Assembly: GCF_000346465.2 (NCBI RefSeq)
Contig: NC_034012.1
Location: forward strand, 23,563,833-23,627,832
DNA from: Prunus persica
Taxonomy: Eukaryota; Streptophyta; Magnoliopsida; Rosales; Rosaceae
DNA length: 64,000 bases
Reading direction: 5' to 3'
Shown here: positions 21,600 through 36,300 of the stretch, piece by piece
How positions within the stretch are numbered: position 1 is the first letter of the stretch
How the letters are laid out: each line of letters begins with the position of its first letter
Program-made: the position numbers and the translations under genes
Notes under the pieces: model-generated
What the model saw: only the letters and a program-made list of their open reading frames with translations
What the model was told of the DNA's origin: nothing
The model's database searches: none

Positions 21600-23085
21600 C
21601 CGGAATACCTATCAAAATACTTATACACAAACACCCAGTGAAATGCAAAAAGAGCATATAGGCCCTCACAAATTTCAATCCTCAAGCAGGCATCATGTGA
21701 CACATTTTTCCCCTCAAGTGGTGGTGTAAGCCGCAGCCTTTTTGCAGTCGGTTGCTCTTGAGGCTCAGGCATCCGATCATCATCGAACATTTGCATATCA
21801 TCACATGAGATTGTCCTGTTGTCTACCATATTAGAGTCTTGATGCGTTGGTATATCAGGATTTTCTTGGCAGGAAGAAAGTGGAGCTTCATTTTCATTGC
21901 AATCATGCACCTTAACACGATCTCGAGAACCTTCATTTTCATTCCCATCAGGCACCTTATCACAATCTCGAGATTATGAACCTCATTGTGGTCTTGAGAA
22001 CCTCCATTTTAATTGCCATCATGCACCTTATCAGGGTCTCAAGAACCTCCATTTCCATTGCCATCATGCACCTTATCATGCTCTTGAGAACTTCCCTTTC
22101 CATTGCCCTCATGTACCTAATCAAGGTCTTAAGAACCTCCATATCCATTGTTATAATGCACCTTATCATGGTCTTGAGAACCTCCACTTTTATTGCCATC
22201 ATGCACCTTATCATGGTCTTGAGAACCTTCAATAATGGAAGCATCCGGATTGCCTGGAGCAAAAACAAGGCCATCTGTTAAACATGTGACATTTTCCATT
22301 TCTTATTTCTGGCTCAGACCCAAATCTTCCTCCCCAAGTGGATGGTTTTCCATGTTTCCATTTTCTTCCCTTGCAGATATTCCCAAGTCATAGGAAGTCT
22401 CAGCTCCATAAGCTCTTGATGTGTACGGAATGCCACAAGTTTGAGATGTGATTCTAGTTATTTGCTGAAAACCAGAGTCTCATGTAGGCGAAAAAGCAAA
22501 TGCTCTTCATTTTCTATTGGTGGTATAGCCTCCATTAAGAAGGTAAAAAGATGACTTTTGGTCAAATGATTGATATTGTCCAAATAGTGAGCCAGCGGTG
22601 GCTCCTGGCTCAAAAAATTCCCTGAGAACCAAGCCTGCATTACCAACACACTCAGAGTCAGAGCTCCCAAGAGAAGATGTGGATAACAGAGTAATTTCAA
22701 TCCCCTGGCCTGCTTGAGAATTAGATATATTTTCTTGGCAAGCTATAGCTAGACCACATCTTCCTGAAAATGACTGCACACCAGTTTCATGCTCATTGCA
22801 TTCCAGAAATTTAGCCTGGTCTTCATCACTGGAAGCTGCTGAAGAGTCTTCCCCCGATAACAATTTTCAAGGAGCTCAAAAATTAACCTCTGGATAAGAG
22901 TACGCTTGAGAGAAGCCTCAGAAGGAAGAAACCAATCTGGATTAAGGAAGTTGGAGAACTTGGTTATTTTGAAAGGACTGAAATATACATGAGCTTCTAC
23001 CAGAAACAGCTCCAGATAGTGGAGCAAAAACAGGCCACAATCGAATGAATTTTTCCTGTTGCGGTAACTCATCAGTGAATTAAAG
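21600..23085 (-). pseudogene. ULP2-type SUMO protease, 3' end only, broken
   Basis: The minus strand encodes NSFDCGLFLLHYLELFL, with the catalytic-cysteine block (DCG) of C48 SUMO proteases, then FKITKFSNFLNPDWF and EASLKRTLIQRLIFEL. These are characteristic of plant ULP2/SENP6-7-like proteins. A Ser/Glu-rich tail follows (SSDEDQAKFLECNEHE and beyond), then a 15-residue tandem repeat and a nuclear-type basic stretch (AKRLRLTPP). Defects: a one-base shift just before NSFDCG (LPQQE is in another frame), a second shift after LIFELLEN, and several in-frame stops in the repeat. The His and Asp of the triad lie in missing upstream exons. An intact gene would remove SUMO from nuclear proteins; this copy cannot. 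Confidence 0.8.
21990..22240 (-). repeat. 45-bp (15-codon) tandem repeat in the ULP2 pseudogene
   Basis: About six 45-bp units with the marker AGAACC (plus strand) at about 21998, 22043, 22088, 22133, 22178 and 22223. In frame the unit reads GGSQDHDKVHDGNxx, with TAA, TAG and TGA in some copies. A further diverged pair lies at 21926/21977. Confidence 0.85.
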
Positions 23086-23089
23086 CTTC

Positions 23090-24514
23090 ATGTCCATTTC
23101 TTCAGTGGGACAAACCAAGTTATATAAGACAGCAGCACCATGATTGGTTGAAGGGATTAATCATGCAACCACTGGGTCTGGATGACTTTCTATCACATCT
23201 TTTGTTTATACTGAAATAGACAATGCACACACACACATGCACACAAAATTGTGTGTCTCAACCAAAAAGGGTTATGCATTTACAAAAGAAATGAGAGTTT
23301 TTTTTTCTTCTAATAAGATAAATTTATTCAAGGAAACGAGAGTATACAAAAGGAACACTATATCTAAAACTCATACATTTATAATCAACTGTAATTGTAA
23401 TCATTCTGTCAACCAAAGGGAATCTACAATTGAATTGACGCTGAAAAATTTCTTATAGCCAATATTTTGTCCAAGGGATCTTGTAACAAATTTAGTATAC
23501 AAATTATTAAGACCTTTAGATCTTTGGTGCTGTACGGTTTTCCTGTAGAGATTTGATATGAAGAGCGAGTTTATGGGGTTTGATTTTGTTTTCATGCATT
23601 CATTTTTCTTGAGTGAAACACTTAACTCAAATTTTGAGTGCTTTCTTTGTGAGTGACATTCCGGGTGAGATTTGCAGTTGAAGCTTTATTTTGCATATAC
23701 CTGTCCGTATTGAGTAAGTTGTATTGGCTATTTCACATACTACACGTGAGAATGTTATGTGCGGTTTTGTTAACTCCTGAATCATGCTTAGAATTCATAA
23801 GTTGGTTATTTGATTCTTTAGAATTATATATACATTGTGCAATTTGTTGAGACTGATATGTGAAAGCCCTAAAATTCTTTTGAGTACAAGTTTTGTTTTA
23901 TTTTGCTCGAGGGCTAGCAAAATCTGAGTTTGGGAATAGTTGATAAGCTCATGATTATATATCATTTGAATACTCTTATTCTTAGTTTCTCTTATTTATT
24001 AGTTATTTACCTTGTTTCTTCTTTTGTAGGTAAATATAAACAATGAAATTGTAATTGATACTTGGGTAAAGGGGGTAAACTAAAACTCCAATGGATAGAA
24101 CAGACAACAAGGGGTTCCTAATCAATATGTCTAGCTAGGCCTCTTGGCCAAGGCTAGGAGGATGCCTTAGTTTAATTATTTGTGTTATTGAATGTTGAGT
24201 TTTTGATCTAATGAGTTGTGTTGATAAATTTATAATCTCTACTTAAATTTATTCTAAATGTTGAATTCTTTTGATTGGCCATCTTTAGGGTTTGCATGTA
24301 GATGATAAGATGGATGCATGTGGACCTAATAAGTTGCATATTTCAAAGCTTTTTGGGAGTATGAATTGTGAATAACTTGATGCTCTAATTAAGATTAAGA
24401 CTTTATATGGTTCCCTGTTTCCATAAAATTAATGAATCTCATGTGTTTAATGTATGCCATAATACGGATAAATTACATAGTGAGATAATGATATATTGCA
24501 TGGGAGTTCACAAT
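23090..24514. other. No gene seen
   Basis: AT-rich intergenic sequence with a short CA repeat (23223-23243). Nothing with a recognisable domain. Confidence 0.5.
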
Positions 24515-24856
24515 AAAATTGTCGTGCCGTGAGATTCCGTCAAAATTTCTATTAGATATTGATGACATGGCATGTATGTGGAGTCCCCATGTCCAATAAT
24601 TACATGCCACGTGGATTTGAATAAAAAAATTATGTTTTGAAAAATGCTTAAGAAATTAAAATTCATTAAAAAAAAAAACATAACTAAATTTAAACCTAAG
24701 AATTATTTTTTTAATGAATTTTAATCTCTTAATTTTTTTTAATATAAATTTTTATTCAAATTCACATGACATATTATTATTAGACATGTGGGCTCTATAT
24801 ACATGCCATGCTATTTAATGGAAGTTTTGATGGAATCTCACGGCACGACAATTTTG
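24515..24856. mobile_element. Foldback MITE, ~340 bp
   Basis: The left end AAAATTGTCGTGCCGTGAG matches the reverse complement of the right end, and pairing continues, with mismatches, for about 140 bp per arm (GACATGGCATGTAT, TGAATAAAAA). Ends and target duplication are not fixed. The arm sequence ATGTGGGCTCTATATACATG recurs in the 37221 element. Confidence 0.8.
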
Positions 24857-25378
24857 ATGTGTCGTGTGTAACATAAAGTACCAATAATATCACACACAAA
24901 AACATAAAAAATCAAAAGTGATAATTTCAAAAACCTTAAGGACCATTTGTGATAAAAATCCTAAACATTATTGTATATGCAAGGGAAGAATGTACAAGTT
25001 GAGTAAAATCTCTATAATAAAATATTGTTGGTGGCCCTTTCACAATAAAGGGAAGGTAGAGCAAAATGTGGGGATTGCACTCTAGTAAAAAAGAGAATGT
25101 GCGTAAAGTGTTTAGTACTCAAACTAGACTATATATGTATGGGTTTAAAAGGGTATTGAACACCCCCACCCCTTTTTCCTCCTATCTCCTAGGCTTCTTA
25201 TTCTAAGCAGTCCACCACTTAAAACACTTTGAAAGATTATTAATTAAAGGATGAGATATTACCATGATTTATAAATCAAAAGGAATTTCATTATGAAAAA
25301 AAAATTCTGATAATGTATAAATTGAATGGTTATACAATACAATGCATGACTACAAGCAAGTGATTCACTGTGTAATTA
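24857..25378. other. 3' flank of the beta-galactosidase gene
   Basis: AT-rich; contains the 3' UTR of the minus-strand gene that stops at 25379. No separate gene. Confidence 0.5.
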
Positions 25379-28300
25379 CTATTGAAGAAGGTGATAATAA
25401 TGAATATGTTTAGGCAAAGTGGAAAGTGAAATAGTATTCAAGGAAATGTGAAGAGGGTTTCCACCAGCTTCTTCAAGCAAGACTAAAAGATTTTCCGAGG
25501 TTTTAAAGAAGGATCGAGGAACGTGGTACCTAAGAAACATAAAAATCAATGATAAAAATTAATAATAAGTGCTAACTATAAAAATATAGTGCGCATGAAA
25601 ACCCAGATTTCTGCAACATGGAGCTCATTGATGAAACATATGCTTTGTGGACAAAGAATTCTCACAACATGAAATTACAACACCAAAAAACTACGTGGAC
25701 GAAAGTGAACATTCATATTCAATAAAGGATCACTATATATAAAGTGTCATTGATACTTACATTATTTGTGAAGGCTCTCTCTTTGAAGTAAGAAATGAAA
25801 CCCAGTAACGACCAATACTTTGCCCATTAATCCAAGCTTCGCCCTTACCCATTGAGCTAAGGTTTAAGGCGACAGGATCATTTCCATTAGGTGCGTCGAA
25901 AAAAGTCTGCAAATCAATGTTTTAGATGTATAGTAATGAATATGAGTTGCACAAAAACATTCGAAGTATGTTAATTTTTATACATCTATCGATGTTTCAC
26001 TTAAAAAGTGCAATTATATTATTACTCTCTTCTCCTATCTAAATTAAAAGTTCATTAAAAATTCAAAAAGTAAGAGGTGAGAGAGGGTTGTGGGCCTAGG
26101 GAGAGCAAAGAGGGAGAAATTGAGAACCCTTAATTCTCTCTCCTCCTCTAAATGTAAAGAGCCACCAAATTCAAATAGAGAGTTCTCCAAAATAGAGAGT
26201 CAGATAACAAGTCTCCTAGAGTTGCGTTTTGCCCTAATTCTAGCCAAAATGACTAAGAATCAGAGCATAGCAACTCTGCTGGAGATAAAGAAACACGTAA
26301 TCCCAAGAATTTATATTTAATTATAATTGCTTTGATCTTCTATATTTAATTATAAATTTCTATCACATACCTTGTACCAAGTAAGTGGTTGATTAAGAGA
26401 GGTGTTAGCTTTACTCCATTCAACCATGTGTATATTTTCTTCTCTATATATCTGCAATTTTTCTCCAAATAGTCCAACCTGTAAAGATTTCATCAAATAC
26501 AACAATAAATTTATTTTTATTTTATTTTATAAAAAAGCAACATTTAATCATATTTACTATATAATAAAATAAAAAAAATTAAGCTTAAAAATGATGTACA
26601 AGCTTTGTAGTCTTTGAAGATTTACCTGATATCCCCAAGCATAATTAGTAAAGTTGTAAAACTCATTCTTGCTACATTGAATTTCAACTCTGGTTAAGCC
26701 ACTAAATCTTCTTTCAAGAAAAGCTCCTGAATCCTTTACAATAAATAATATATCTTTTTGAGTCAACATTTACGTAGAGAAAATTAATTCATAATGAAGA
26801 ACTATAATTTGAGCAATACCGGTAGTCCAACCATAACGCCTAGCAGAGAAATATTGTTAATTTCATTGCTCAACACAACTGGACTCTGCATGATGAACTG
26901 CTTGGTATCGTGACTACCATGGGCATTTCCTGATTTAATTAAAACACTAAATTATATAAATAATAATTTAAAATAGTTTAATTGAGATGCTTTCAAATTT
27001 CTTTTCTATTTAATTATTTCTTTTCAAGCCATCTCCTAGAATTCCATAAGCCTCAATTTTACATTATATACATAGAAATTCTCCTATGCAGACGTCCGGA
27101 TGTTATTACCGTTATCATGTCGTGTTTTGGGTTTAGGAACTGAAAATAGAAAATTATCGAATTATTAATACATGTTATTTTGTTACCTATATAGATGTTG
27201 TTCGCAAAAGCATGAGTTGCATGTCCTTTAGACTCAGCAACAAGTATTGGTTCAGCGCAAGAAATGTTGTGTTGAAACCTGTTACACATATTAGTTTGTT
27301 ATATAAAGGATAAGATTGGAAAGATTAATTTTGCAAAGAAATGAATGTACCTGAGAGTATACCACAGATAATCAGATACATCTTTGGTCACATTCGTGTG
27401 CTCAAGTAATGTATCTGAATGTAGTGAAGTATTTTCATAGTTTGGAATCACATCTGTGTACCCTTGCCATCTATCCATCGAATCGAAGATTTCGGTTGTT
27501 CGTATGATTCTTTTCGTGTAATTTGTATTTACCTATGTATAACAAGAAATACATGACAACACTTAATCTACCATTAGTAAAAAAGAAACTACTGAAGAAA
27601 AATTGACAATACAAAGACTTGGGAGAAAAGTTATATGTATGCCTAACCCAAAATTACCGTTGTGGCCTAATAAAAAAATTGTTTGTCGCCAAGCGAAATT
27701 CTATAGTGAAGATGCCATATACGGACCTTTTATGTGAACCTACCTATTAGTCACAGGATTATTTCATTAAACTTAAGTGAAGTTACTATTTAGATAAATC
27801 ATGTGGCTAATATGAATGTCCATATATGACACCCTCACCATGGTCAAAACCGGAAATCCAAATAATCTTTCCGTATTTGACCCAAAAAAAAAAAAAAGTA
27901 TCCTTTCCTTAAAGTGAAAACGAAAAAGTATATTTTGTTTTGACAAAAATGGCCCAAATTCATATATTTAATCCTTTTTTCCTTATTACTAAGTGCATAA
28001 ATTCAAGACCTCGAATGCATGAGTAGATGGAAAAAGAAAAGCAGGGCGAAATTCAGATAACTTACCGTTGCCGTGTTGAAAATTACTTTTTCACAGTCTG
28101 GTAGAATGCTAATTGACTTTGGCATCAGCTCATGCGATGCATTTTGGAACTGAACAGTAGCATTGTTTCTTTCATCATTATTTATAAGAAATGCAACACA
28201 TCTTCCTTCAGTTTCTTCGCGAAAGACATAGGCCTGATTAGAAATGACAAATAATGTAATTATTATGTACGTACATTTCATTATTGACTGAGAATACACT

Positions 28301-31300
28301 ACAAGAAATATTATAATCACTAATATTTATGGCATATAATGACGTGGCTTCGGTTGCATCCTTTGTGTTCATTGTTAGTATTCAGTGAGAAACCTAGTCT
28401 AGTTGGGTAGTATTTGGTGAACTCCTGTCAATTTCTAATCGAAATTTAGTCTACGGCTCCCTTTCGTTGATTTCAACTCTTTGTCTATCAAGGCACTATT
28501 ATTGTCTAATAACATAATGGGCACGAATCATCGTGACTGTGGCTATTAGGCACCGACAATATACTTTTAGTCACCTCATCATAATGTCAGTGACTATTAC
28601 TAAAATTTCCCCGTAGTAATAATTGGTGTTTAACTAATGAATTAGGTTAATTATATTAAACATGGAAGGCTATATGATCACCTCTTGAAGTTGACCTAGT
28701 GAAAAATTTGTTGGCATTCCCTGTAGTAAAGTTGTAGAGCAACTTTTGATTGCAGCATGCAATGCCTTAAGATGACCCCACTTGGGCTGCCGCAGCAAAC
28801 CTAAATAATTTCCAAAAAGCAGTTATAAGTGTTTAATTAGTTGGTTGATTAATGCATAAAATCAAGGATTAATGAACCAATTATAATTCATATATGCAAA
28901 TTTAAAATAATGAACTGACCGTATTCGTCGAGAGGAGCTTGATCATAATAACTTGTTATGACATATGCAGAGCTTGTTCTTCCAAAATTAGTTCCACCGT
29001 GGTACTAGAGAGATCAATTATAAATTACAATACACCACATGATTGTTAAATATATATATATATATATATAGTAAGAGAGAGCTTTCATTGAGAGATTCCT
29101 CAAATAAGTTTATATAAAAGACACTTTTGTAGGACCAATTCTGCATTGTATTTCACAAATCCAAACCGTCTATTTTGTATATATTCATTTAAAGATCATC
29201 TCTACAAAAAAATCACCTGAATTCGATATTATTTAACCACTCAATTAATTTATTGAAATTTTAGTACTTTTTTGAAGTATCGTGTTGATTGATTTTATAG
29301 GACACAATTATATGTCTAAAATAATTTCCGATTTGCGTAATTTTTTGCAAGAAATTTACTGTTTTTCTCCCAAAACTAAAAAGGTAATTGATAAAGCTAG
29401 AGTGATACCATGTAATAGTTTACGTAGCTTCCATTTCTAGCTATAAAAAGCGCAACATGAAATGCAATGTCTTCGGCAGATCTTATATATGGTTCTCCAC
29501 CGTACACTTGATAGCTGAAAACAGAACATGATCGTTATACTCTAATTATTTTTTTTTAAAGAAACATTCATAAATGAAAGAACGAATTAATAACTAAATA
29601 AAATAAAATTAGTTAGGTGTCTCATTTAATTATGATATATACGTAAATACAAAACTTATGTCTAAGAAAATTAATGTATATAATCAAATTGTTGACATGA
29701 GTTATCCATTTAATGACATTTACTTCCTAAGTTAATTAGGTGATTTATTTCCTTTTTAGCATAGTTGACATATACATATATAATTAGGAGATATTTCCTA
29801 TTTATTCTATGTATCTATTTCCTTGTAAAGTACACATATAAAGCCCTATATATTACTCCTTAAATAGAAGAATACAATCATCCAAATATTCAAACCATAT
29901 TCTTATTCTTAGCATGGTATTAGATCGGCCGATCTTAGGTCGTCTCTAAGCCCTCAAATCATATCCTCAAATCCAAACACAAACTCTAAATCAAATTCCT
30001 AAACACTCAAATCAAATCCTCTTATCAAATCTTTGAACACAAACCCCTATCAAATCTCATACAGTTCCATTGTGATGTCAGAGGAACCTCTCTCGCTCAC
30101 AAAAGGCTCTTCCAGTTCCAACCCTCAAATTGTCACAATTCAGAGTGACAACTCCCCTCTCCCTACTAGAATCATCCCCAATGAGACCAACTATGCATTG
30201 TGGTCTCAAGTTATGGAGATGCGAATTGCTTCTAGAGAAATCAGGGATGCAGTTAAAAAGACCTTTAATGATGGGGGTGATGAATCTTACCTTTATGATC
30301 TAAACAAACGGTCGTTTACTATGAAGCAAAATGGTCCACCCGTTCATACATACTACAACCAGTTACGAATTATTTTTCAGGAGATAGATCATCGGAGTCC
30401 AATCAGTATGCAATGTGCAGCCGATTTGACTACCCGCCAATTAGAGGTAGATCGTCTCCGCGTTCATATTTTTCTTGCAGGACTAGACCTAGAGTTTGAT
30501 CAGGTTCATGGGGAAATACTGTGCAAAGATCCAAAATTGGACCTTGAAAATACATTTGCCGACGTCCGTAGAGATGCTCAACAAAGAATCTCCATGAATG
30601 GTGCCAATGATCCTAAAGACACATCAGTCATGGCTGCTCACCGTCAAAAGGGAGCACATAATTCTCCCAGTATCTCTGCTCAAAATAAGGCATTGGGAAC
30701 TCGTCCAAAAAAGAAGTGCACACAATGTGGAGGTAGCAAACATACTCGTGTTGGCTGCTATGAGTTGGGTATCCTGATTGGTGGGACCATTCCAAAGCTC
30801 CACGGAGGAATGAAGGAAAAGCATTACAAGTGTCTTCAGATTATGTCCCTGAAAGTCCTACTATTCCGGCTACACCGGCACTTGCATTTGCCTCTATATC
30901 CACAACAGGTACCAAAGGTTATGCTTTAAATATCTCATCTCACAAAAACACACGGATCATTGACTCGGGAGCAACTGATCATATAACATTTGATCCTAGA
31001 CAAATTATTACTCACACAATGTCTTCCTAGTTGATGGTGTCTAATGCTAATGGTATCCCTCCCCTATGATTGAGGAGGGTTCTCCATCTCTCTTTGACTC
31101 CCTAAATTTGGATTATGTGTTGATTGTTTCATCTTTGAACCATAATTTGTTGTCTATTGCACAAATTACTTCGGCTTTGGAATGTATTGTAACTTTTTGG
31201 CCAACTCATTGTTTGTTCAGGACATCCTCACCAGCAAGACGATTAGTTGTAGTACTAGGAGGGGCAAACTCTACTACTTGGACTTGACTCCAGACAGTCA

Positions 31301-33350
31301 AACTTTCTAGATGGGTGGAGACAATGGTGAGAAAAAGAAAGATGAAGTGTGGCTATGGCATAGACTTTTTGGACATACATCATTTGGTTATTTACAAAAG
31401 TTATTTCTATAATTATTCTCAAGATTTGATATTTCAAGTTTTTAAGTGTAACATTTGTGAACTAGCCAAGAGCCATCGTGTTTCATTTTTCTTAAGTTCA
31501 AATAAAAGTTAAGTTCCTTTGTCCCTTATTCACTTGAATGTTAGGGGACCTGCTAAAATTGTCACTCTGGCTAGGGCTCGATGTAAGCTTCAATACCATC
31601 ATTATCTTATTATCTCTAGCATCAAATCTAGATTGGCCATTACATTAGTTTGATGTTAAAAAGGCCTTCTTACATGGAGAATTGGAAGATGAGGTAGACA
31701 TGGATCTACTGCCATAATGTAATCTAGCTCAAGAAAAGAAAGGATCAAGTTTGCAAACTCATAAAGTCATTATACGAGTTGAAATAGTCTCCTAGAGCGT
31801 GGTTTGGATGGTTTACTAAGTCCATGAAGAATTTTGGATACACTCAAAGAAATTCAGACCACATTCTATTCTTAAAGCATGATGAAGACAAAGTCACCGC
31901 CTTAATTGTTTATATAGATGACATGGTTGTGACTGAAACTGACACAAAAGAGAGACAAAAGCTACAACAATACTTATCTCAGGAGTTTGAGATAAAGGAT
32001 CTAGGTAGGGCTTGTCAATGGCTGGGCTGGGCTAGCCCGGCCCAAATTTAATGAGCTTGGGCCGGGCCGAGCCAGGCTTTAAAGAGGAGAGAGAAAATAC
32101 TGGGCCGGGTCGGGCTGGATTTTTTTAGAAAATTCAAAGCCCAAGCCTGACTCATGGGCTGGGCTTGAGAAAGCCCATCGGGCCGAGCCGGGCTAAGCCC
32201 AACCGGCCGGGCCGAAACGGGCCTATTTCATTTCAAAAAAAATTATAAACTTAATCATAAAGGCATTTTAGTCCAAATTTGAGATTAAACCCCCTTAATT
32301 CCAATATTTTCACCTCAAACCAAATTCATAAAACACCCAATAAAGTCACACAACTTAATAAGATTTTTCACAAAAATAATAAAACCAAGTTTTCTTTTTG
32401 AGGTTATTACATAATTAGACCGTAATACGTTTTAAGAAATAATTTTAAAAAATAATAAGTATCAAAAAAATATTTTTTTTAAAGAATGGTATGAATAAAT
32501 ATGCAAATGTTTGGTGATGTGTTCAAGAAAAGCATGATTATATTTGGTGGTACGATTATGTTTCATGATATGATATGTTGTTCATCTTATTTACATATAT
32601 ATAATTGTTGTATTAATAATTGACATGAATTAATGCGCTAATCATCCAATTATAAACTAGGAATGAGTAAAGAAAAGTAAATGAAATGAAACAAATTATA
32701 TATGTGATTTAAGTGATATAATTCTAATCCTAAACTCTTATTTATACATAATTATATATGTATGCGGGTTTAATGGGCCGTGCTTTTGTGAGCGAGCCGG
32801 GCAGGGCTTTCTTGGGCTTAACCGGGCCGGGCCTATGGGCCAAGCCGGGCTTCAGACACCCAAGCCCAAGCCTAGCCCAGCTCAAGGTGGGTCGGGCCGG
32901 GCTGGGCTTTTTTTCGATGGGCTGGACTTTTTTTCGATGGGCCGGGCGGGCCCCCACTGGCTCATGAGCCCGCATGCCAAATGATGAATCAAAGGAAGTA
33001 TGTGATGGATTTACTGATTGAAACAAAATGCTCATATGTAAGCTTTGGCTGACACATCTATTGACGTAAATCATGAGTTGGTGTCCATAGCATTATTTTT
33101 TCGAAGAAAAAAAACCCCCTGCATTTAAAGTGACTTCGGGAGTAAAAATGGGATTTTTTTTTTATTTTTTTTATTATTTTAAAGTATGTGGAATCCCCTT
33201 ATCCTAAATTATTAAATTTTCATGTGAATTTCTCTTTTTTTTTAAACATATATATTATATGATTTTTGCAAATGAGGTATAGTCTAGTGGAAAAGGGCAT
33301 TGACTTGCAGACCAGTAGTCTCAAGTTCAAACTCTCATGACACCTTGGTA

Positions 33351-33388
<38 letters not shown>

Positions 33389-36300
33389 AATCTCCCTCCC
33401 CTTTCTAGTTTAGACTATTACTTATATTCGGATATAGTAAAAAAAATTTAAGTGAGAGTTTACCAACTAATTATCTACCTTAGCTTAATACCACTAAATA
33501 CTAATTGAGTTAGACCTTGAGGGGACGCATTAATTACATGTGTATTTGATTAATATATATTATCTAAATACAATTAATATTCTATGAAAATTAATATAGA
33601 TCTAGATATACGTGGATGCATATATAAACAAGAAAACATACAATGAGGTCCAATTCTCTGTCCAAAGAGAGGGCTTATTGGGTGAGTTTGGTCCTCCAAA
33701 AGTTTGCCCACACCGCATACCGTTGCATGTATTGATCTGCATGTCATGTTTATTAATTTAAATAATATATATTTTAATTAATTTAATTTAGAGCTGAGGA
33801 TATATATGTAGTGAGAAAATTAAAAAGACCAACAACTATTTACCACCACAAAAAAAAAAAAAAAAAAAAACCAACCACTGGATCAGGAGCATCGGTTTGC
33901 TTGCACATGACCCATGGTACACCAGTTTGGAGCTCAACGGCCATTTTTGCTGCCCAACGAACGTAGGCGGGTCCTTTCTCATGGAATGCTGCTTCTATGT
34001 TTTGATATTCGTTCTCAATCTAAATATGTTATAGATTAAATTCCATTAATTATAGATTAAATTGAAAAGTACTTTTAATTAATCATTATATATGTACCTG
34101 CGATAATATGATTGGGCCTCCTTGTGATGCATATAAACCCTCTGACTTCATCATGTTCACTATTTTTGTAGTAAAATTTTGCATATAAAACTACAAAAGA
34201 AGAAAGAACACAATAGACAAGACATCATAAACAGAGGAAATAACGAGTTAATCATTTTTTTTTTCTTTTATACATGTTTACTTATTAGGAATGAAGGGTA
34301 CAAACTTTGAATGGTTCATTATCTGAGCGATAAACTATGTCAGGAACATCATGCAGCCAAAACGGAAATCCCCTGAAAATATAAATTAAAGAGTCAATTA
34401 CCAACCTCGAAATTAATCCCCCCCTTTTATCATAAACAAAAATAAAAACAAAATGATATACAAAAGAATATCAGGATGGCCTTGGGTTTGGGCCCTTAGG
34501 GCAATGCCCTAGGGCCTCGGATAAATAGGGCCCCAAAATTTTTAATATCCATATTATATATACAAAGAGTTTCAGTTGAGGGATCTCTCAAATAAGTTTA
34601 TTTGAATGACACTTTTGTAGGACCCACTATGCATTGTTTTTCAATGATCCGAAAAATCTAAAGTTTAGAGATTCATTCAAAGATAACCTCTACAAAAAAG
34701 TCACTTGAATCCAATATCATTTGACCACTCAATTAAATTATTGAAATTTAAGTACTTTCTTAAAGTACCGTATTCATTAATTTTGTTGGTCTCAATTAGA
34801 TGCCTTTGTGATTTTCAATTTGCATGATTTTTTGCAAAAATGATCTCTGAATGAAGATGTGAAAGAAAATACATACATGTGCATAAATAAAAAAAATTCT
34901 TTCTTGCTAAATTATAATTATATACAAAGGAAAATGAGCTTCATTTTAATTTATGCCCTAAAGAATATATGAAATGAGAAAAATTAAACATACCCATATG
35001 TCCATTCACTCTCAATGAATGGTCCGATCCTAAGGCAAGCATAAAGTCCTTGTGCCTGGATTTCCTTCATGAATTTTACTAAATCATATCTTCCACTGAA
35101 ATTGTACTGTAAATAACACATACGTACAAAACAATATTCACTATATCAGCCAATGAGAGAGAGTGAACTAGAGAGAGAGGGATGGAATGTTAAATTACCA
35201 ACCTGACCCGGTTGGGGCTCATGAAGATTCCAAAATACATAGGTTTGAATCACATCAAGTCCTCCTTCCTTGGCTTTCCCAATTAAAGATCCCCACATCT
35301 ACACCAAGTCTTTAATTTCACAAACAATATACATATACGTATATATATACGAACAGAACGGTGTATAAAATATGTTACATGAAAGTTTTATTTCTAACTA
35401 GTGAAAAATATATATATTATACAATTTTTCTTGGGTTTTTACTTGCTCTTTTTGTTTTTATATCCAGCCCACGACAATTAATTTGTTTGAATCCACTCCA
35501 CCCCACAATCATTGTAGCTTATTTATCTGTATATATGCAGGGTTCACATTCATTACAGTTCTCGAATCTTGCATCAAACAAAATGGACACATAAGATATG
35601 TCCAAAAGATACGAAGAAAATGTGATATGTCCAAAAGGTACGAAGAAAATGTGAACCAAGCTTCTAGCCGTGACATATATAATCATAATGAAGAGGGATT
35701 CACTATTATGTCCAATATAGGGATTTAAATTATAAAGAAAAAAACTTACATGAAATGTACTTTATAAATACACCCAAAGACCATTTACAATATAACAAAG
35801 AGGCTTTAAACTTCCTATAAAATACAAAATTGCCATCGATTTCTTAAAATGAGCCCAATCCCAAAACCTCATTAAAAAAACTCAAAACACTCAACATGGC
35901 ATCAAAGTAATTTAATAATCAAAATTAAATTCAATAAAGTCAGCTGTCTTTTTTCAGGTTTGTTTATAGGAATTAAATGGTGTTGGATTTATCTATATCA
36001 CAAGTGCTAAGAATGAGTATATAACTAAATATCTAATAAAGGAACATGATAAACCACCAAATATATGAAAATGAATGTTAATTGCAATGGAAAACAGAAT
36101 AAATTAATATTTAGTAATTATTTATGCAAACATCTAAGGCCTCGGGAGGTGTATGGACTCTTCACCACTTAAACTACAAACACCTTGTTTAATATTTAGT
36201 GTTTTTTGAAAATTGCACTTGAGCTAGAAATATTCATGAACTATAATTGTGTAGTGACTTTTGAATATTGCATTACGAACAAGTAAATGTGTAGTGATAT

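Larger units (their letters stand above)
29690..33085 (+). mobile_element. Decayed Ty1-copia element in beta-galactosidase intron 7
   Basis: A 5' LTR (29690-29914, TGTTGAC...TTAGCA) is followed by an initiator-Met-type primer site TGGTATTAGATCGG. The gag (30033-30929) ends in zinc knuckle [14 protein letters not shown]. The protease core DSGATDH is at about 30961-30981, and a pre-integrase block lies near 31350-31480. The catalytic integrase is deleted. RT fragments are [16 protein letters not shown] (31647) and YIDDM (31911). A GC-rich element interrupts RT after DLGR (32007), and the frame resumes at about 32975 ([11 protein letters not shown]). No 3' LTR is seen, and frameshifts and stops are many. 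It lies opposite to the host gene. Confidence 0.85.

Noticed and set aside
21897..22281. Repetitive open frames on both strands (for example AIMHLIMVLRTS-type)
   Set aside because: Shadow frames of the 45-bp repeat of the ULP2 pseudogene.
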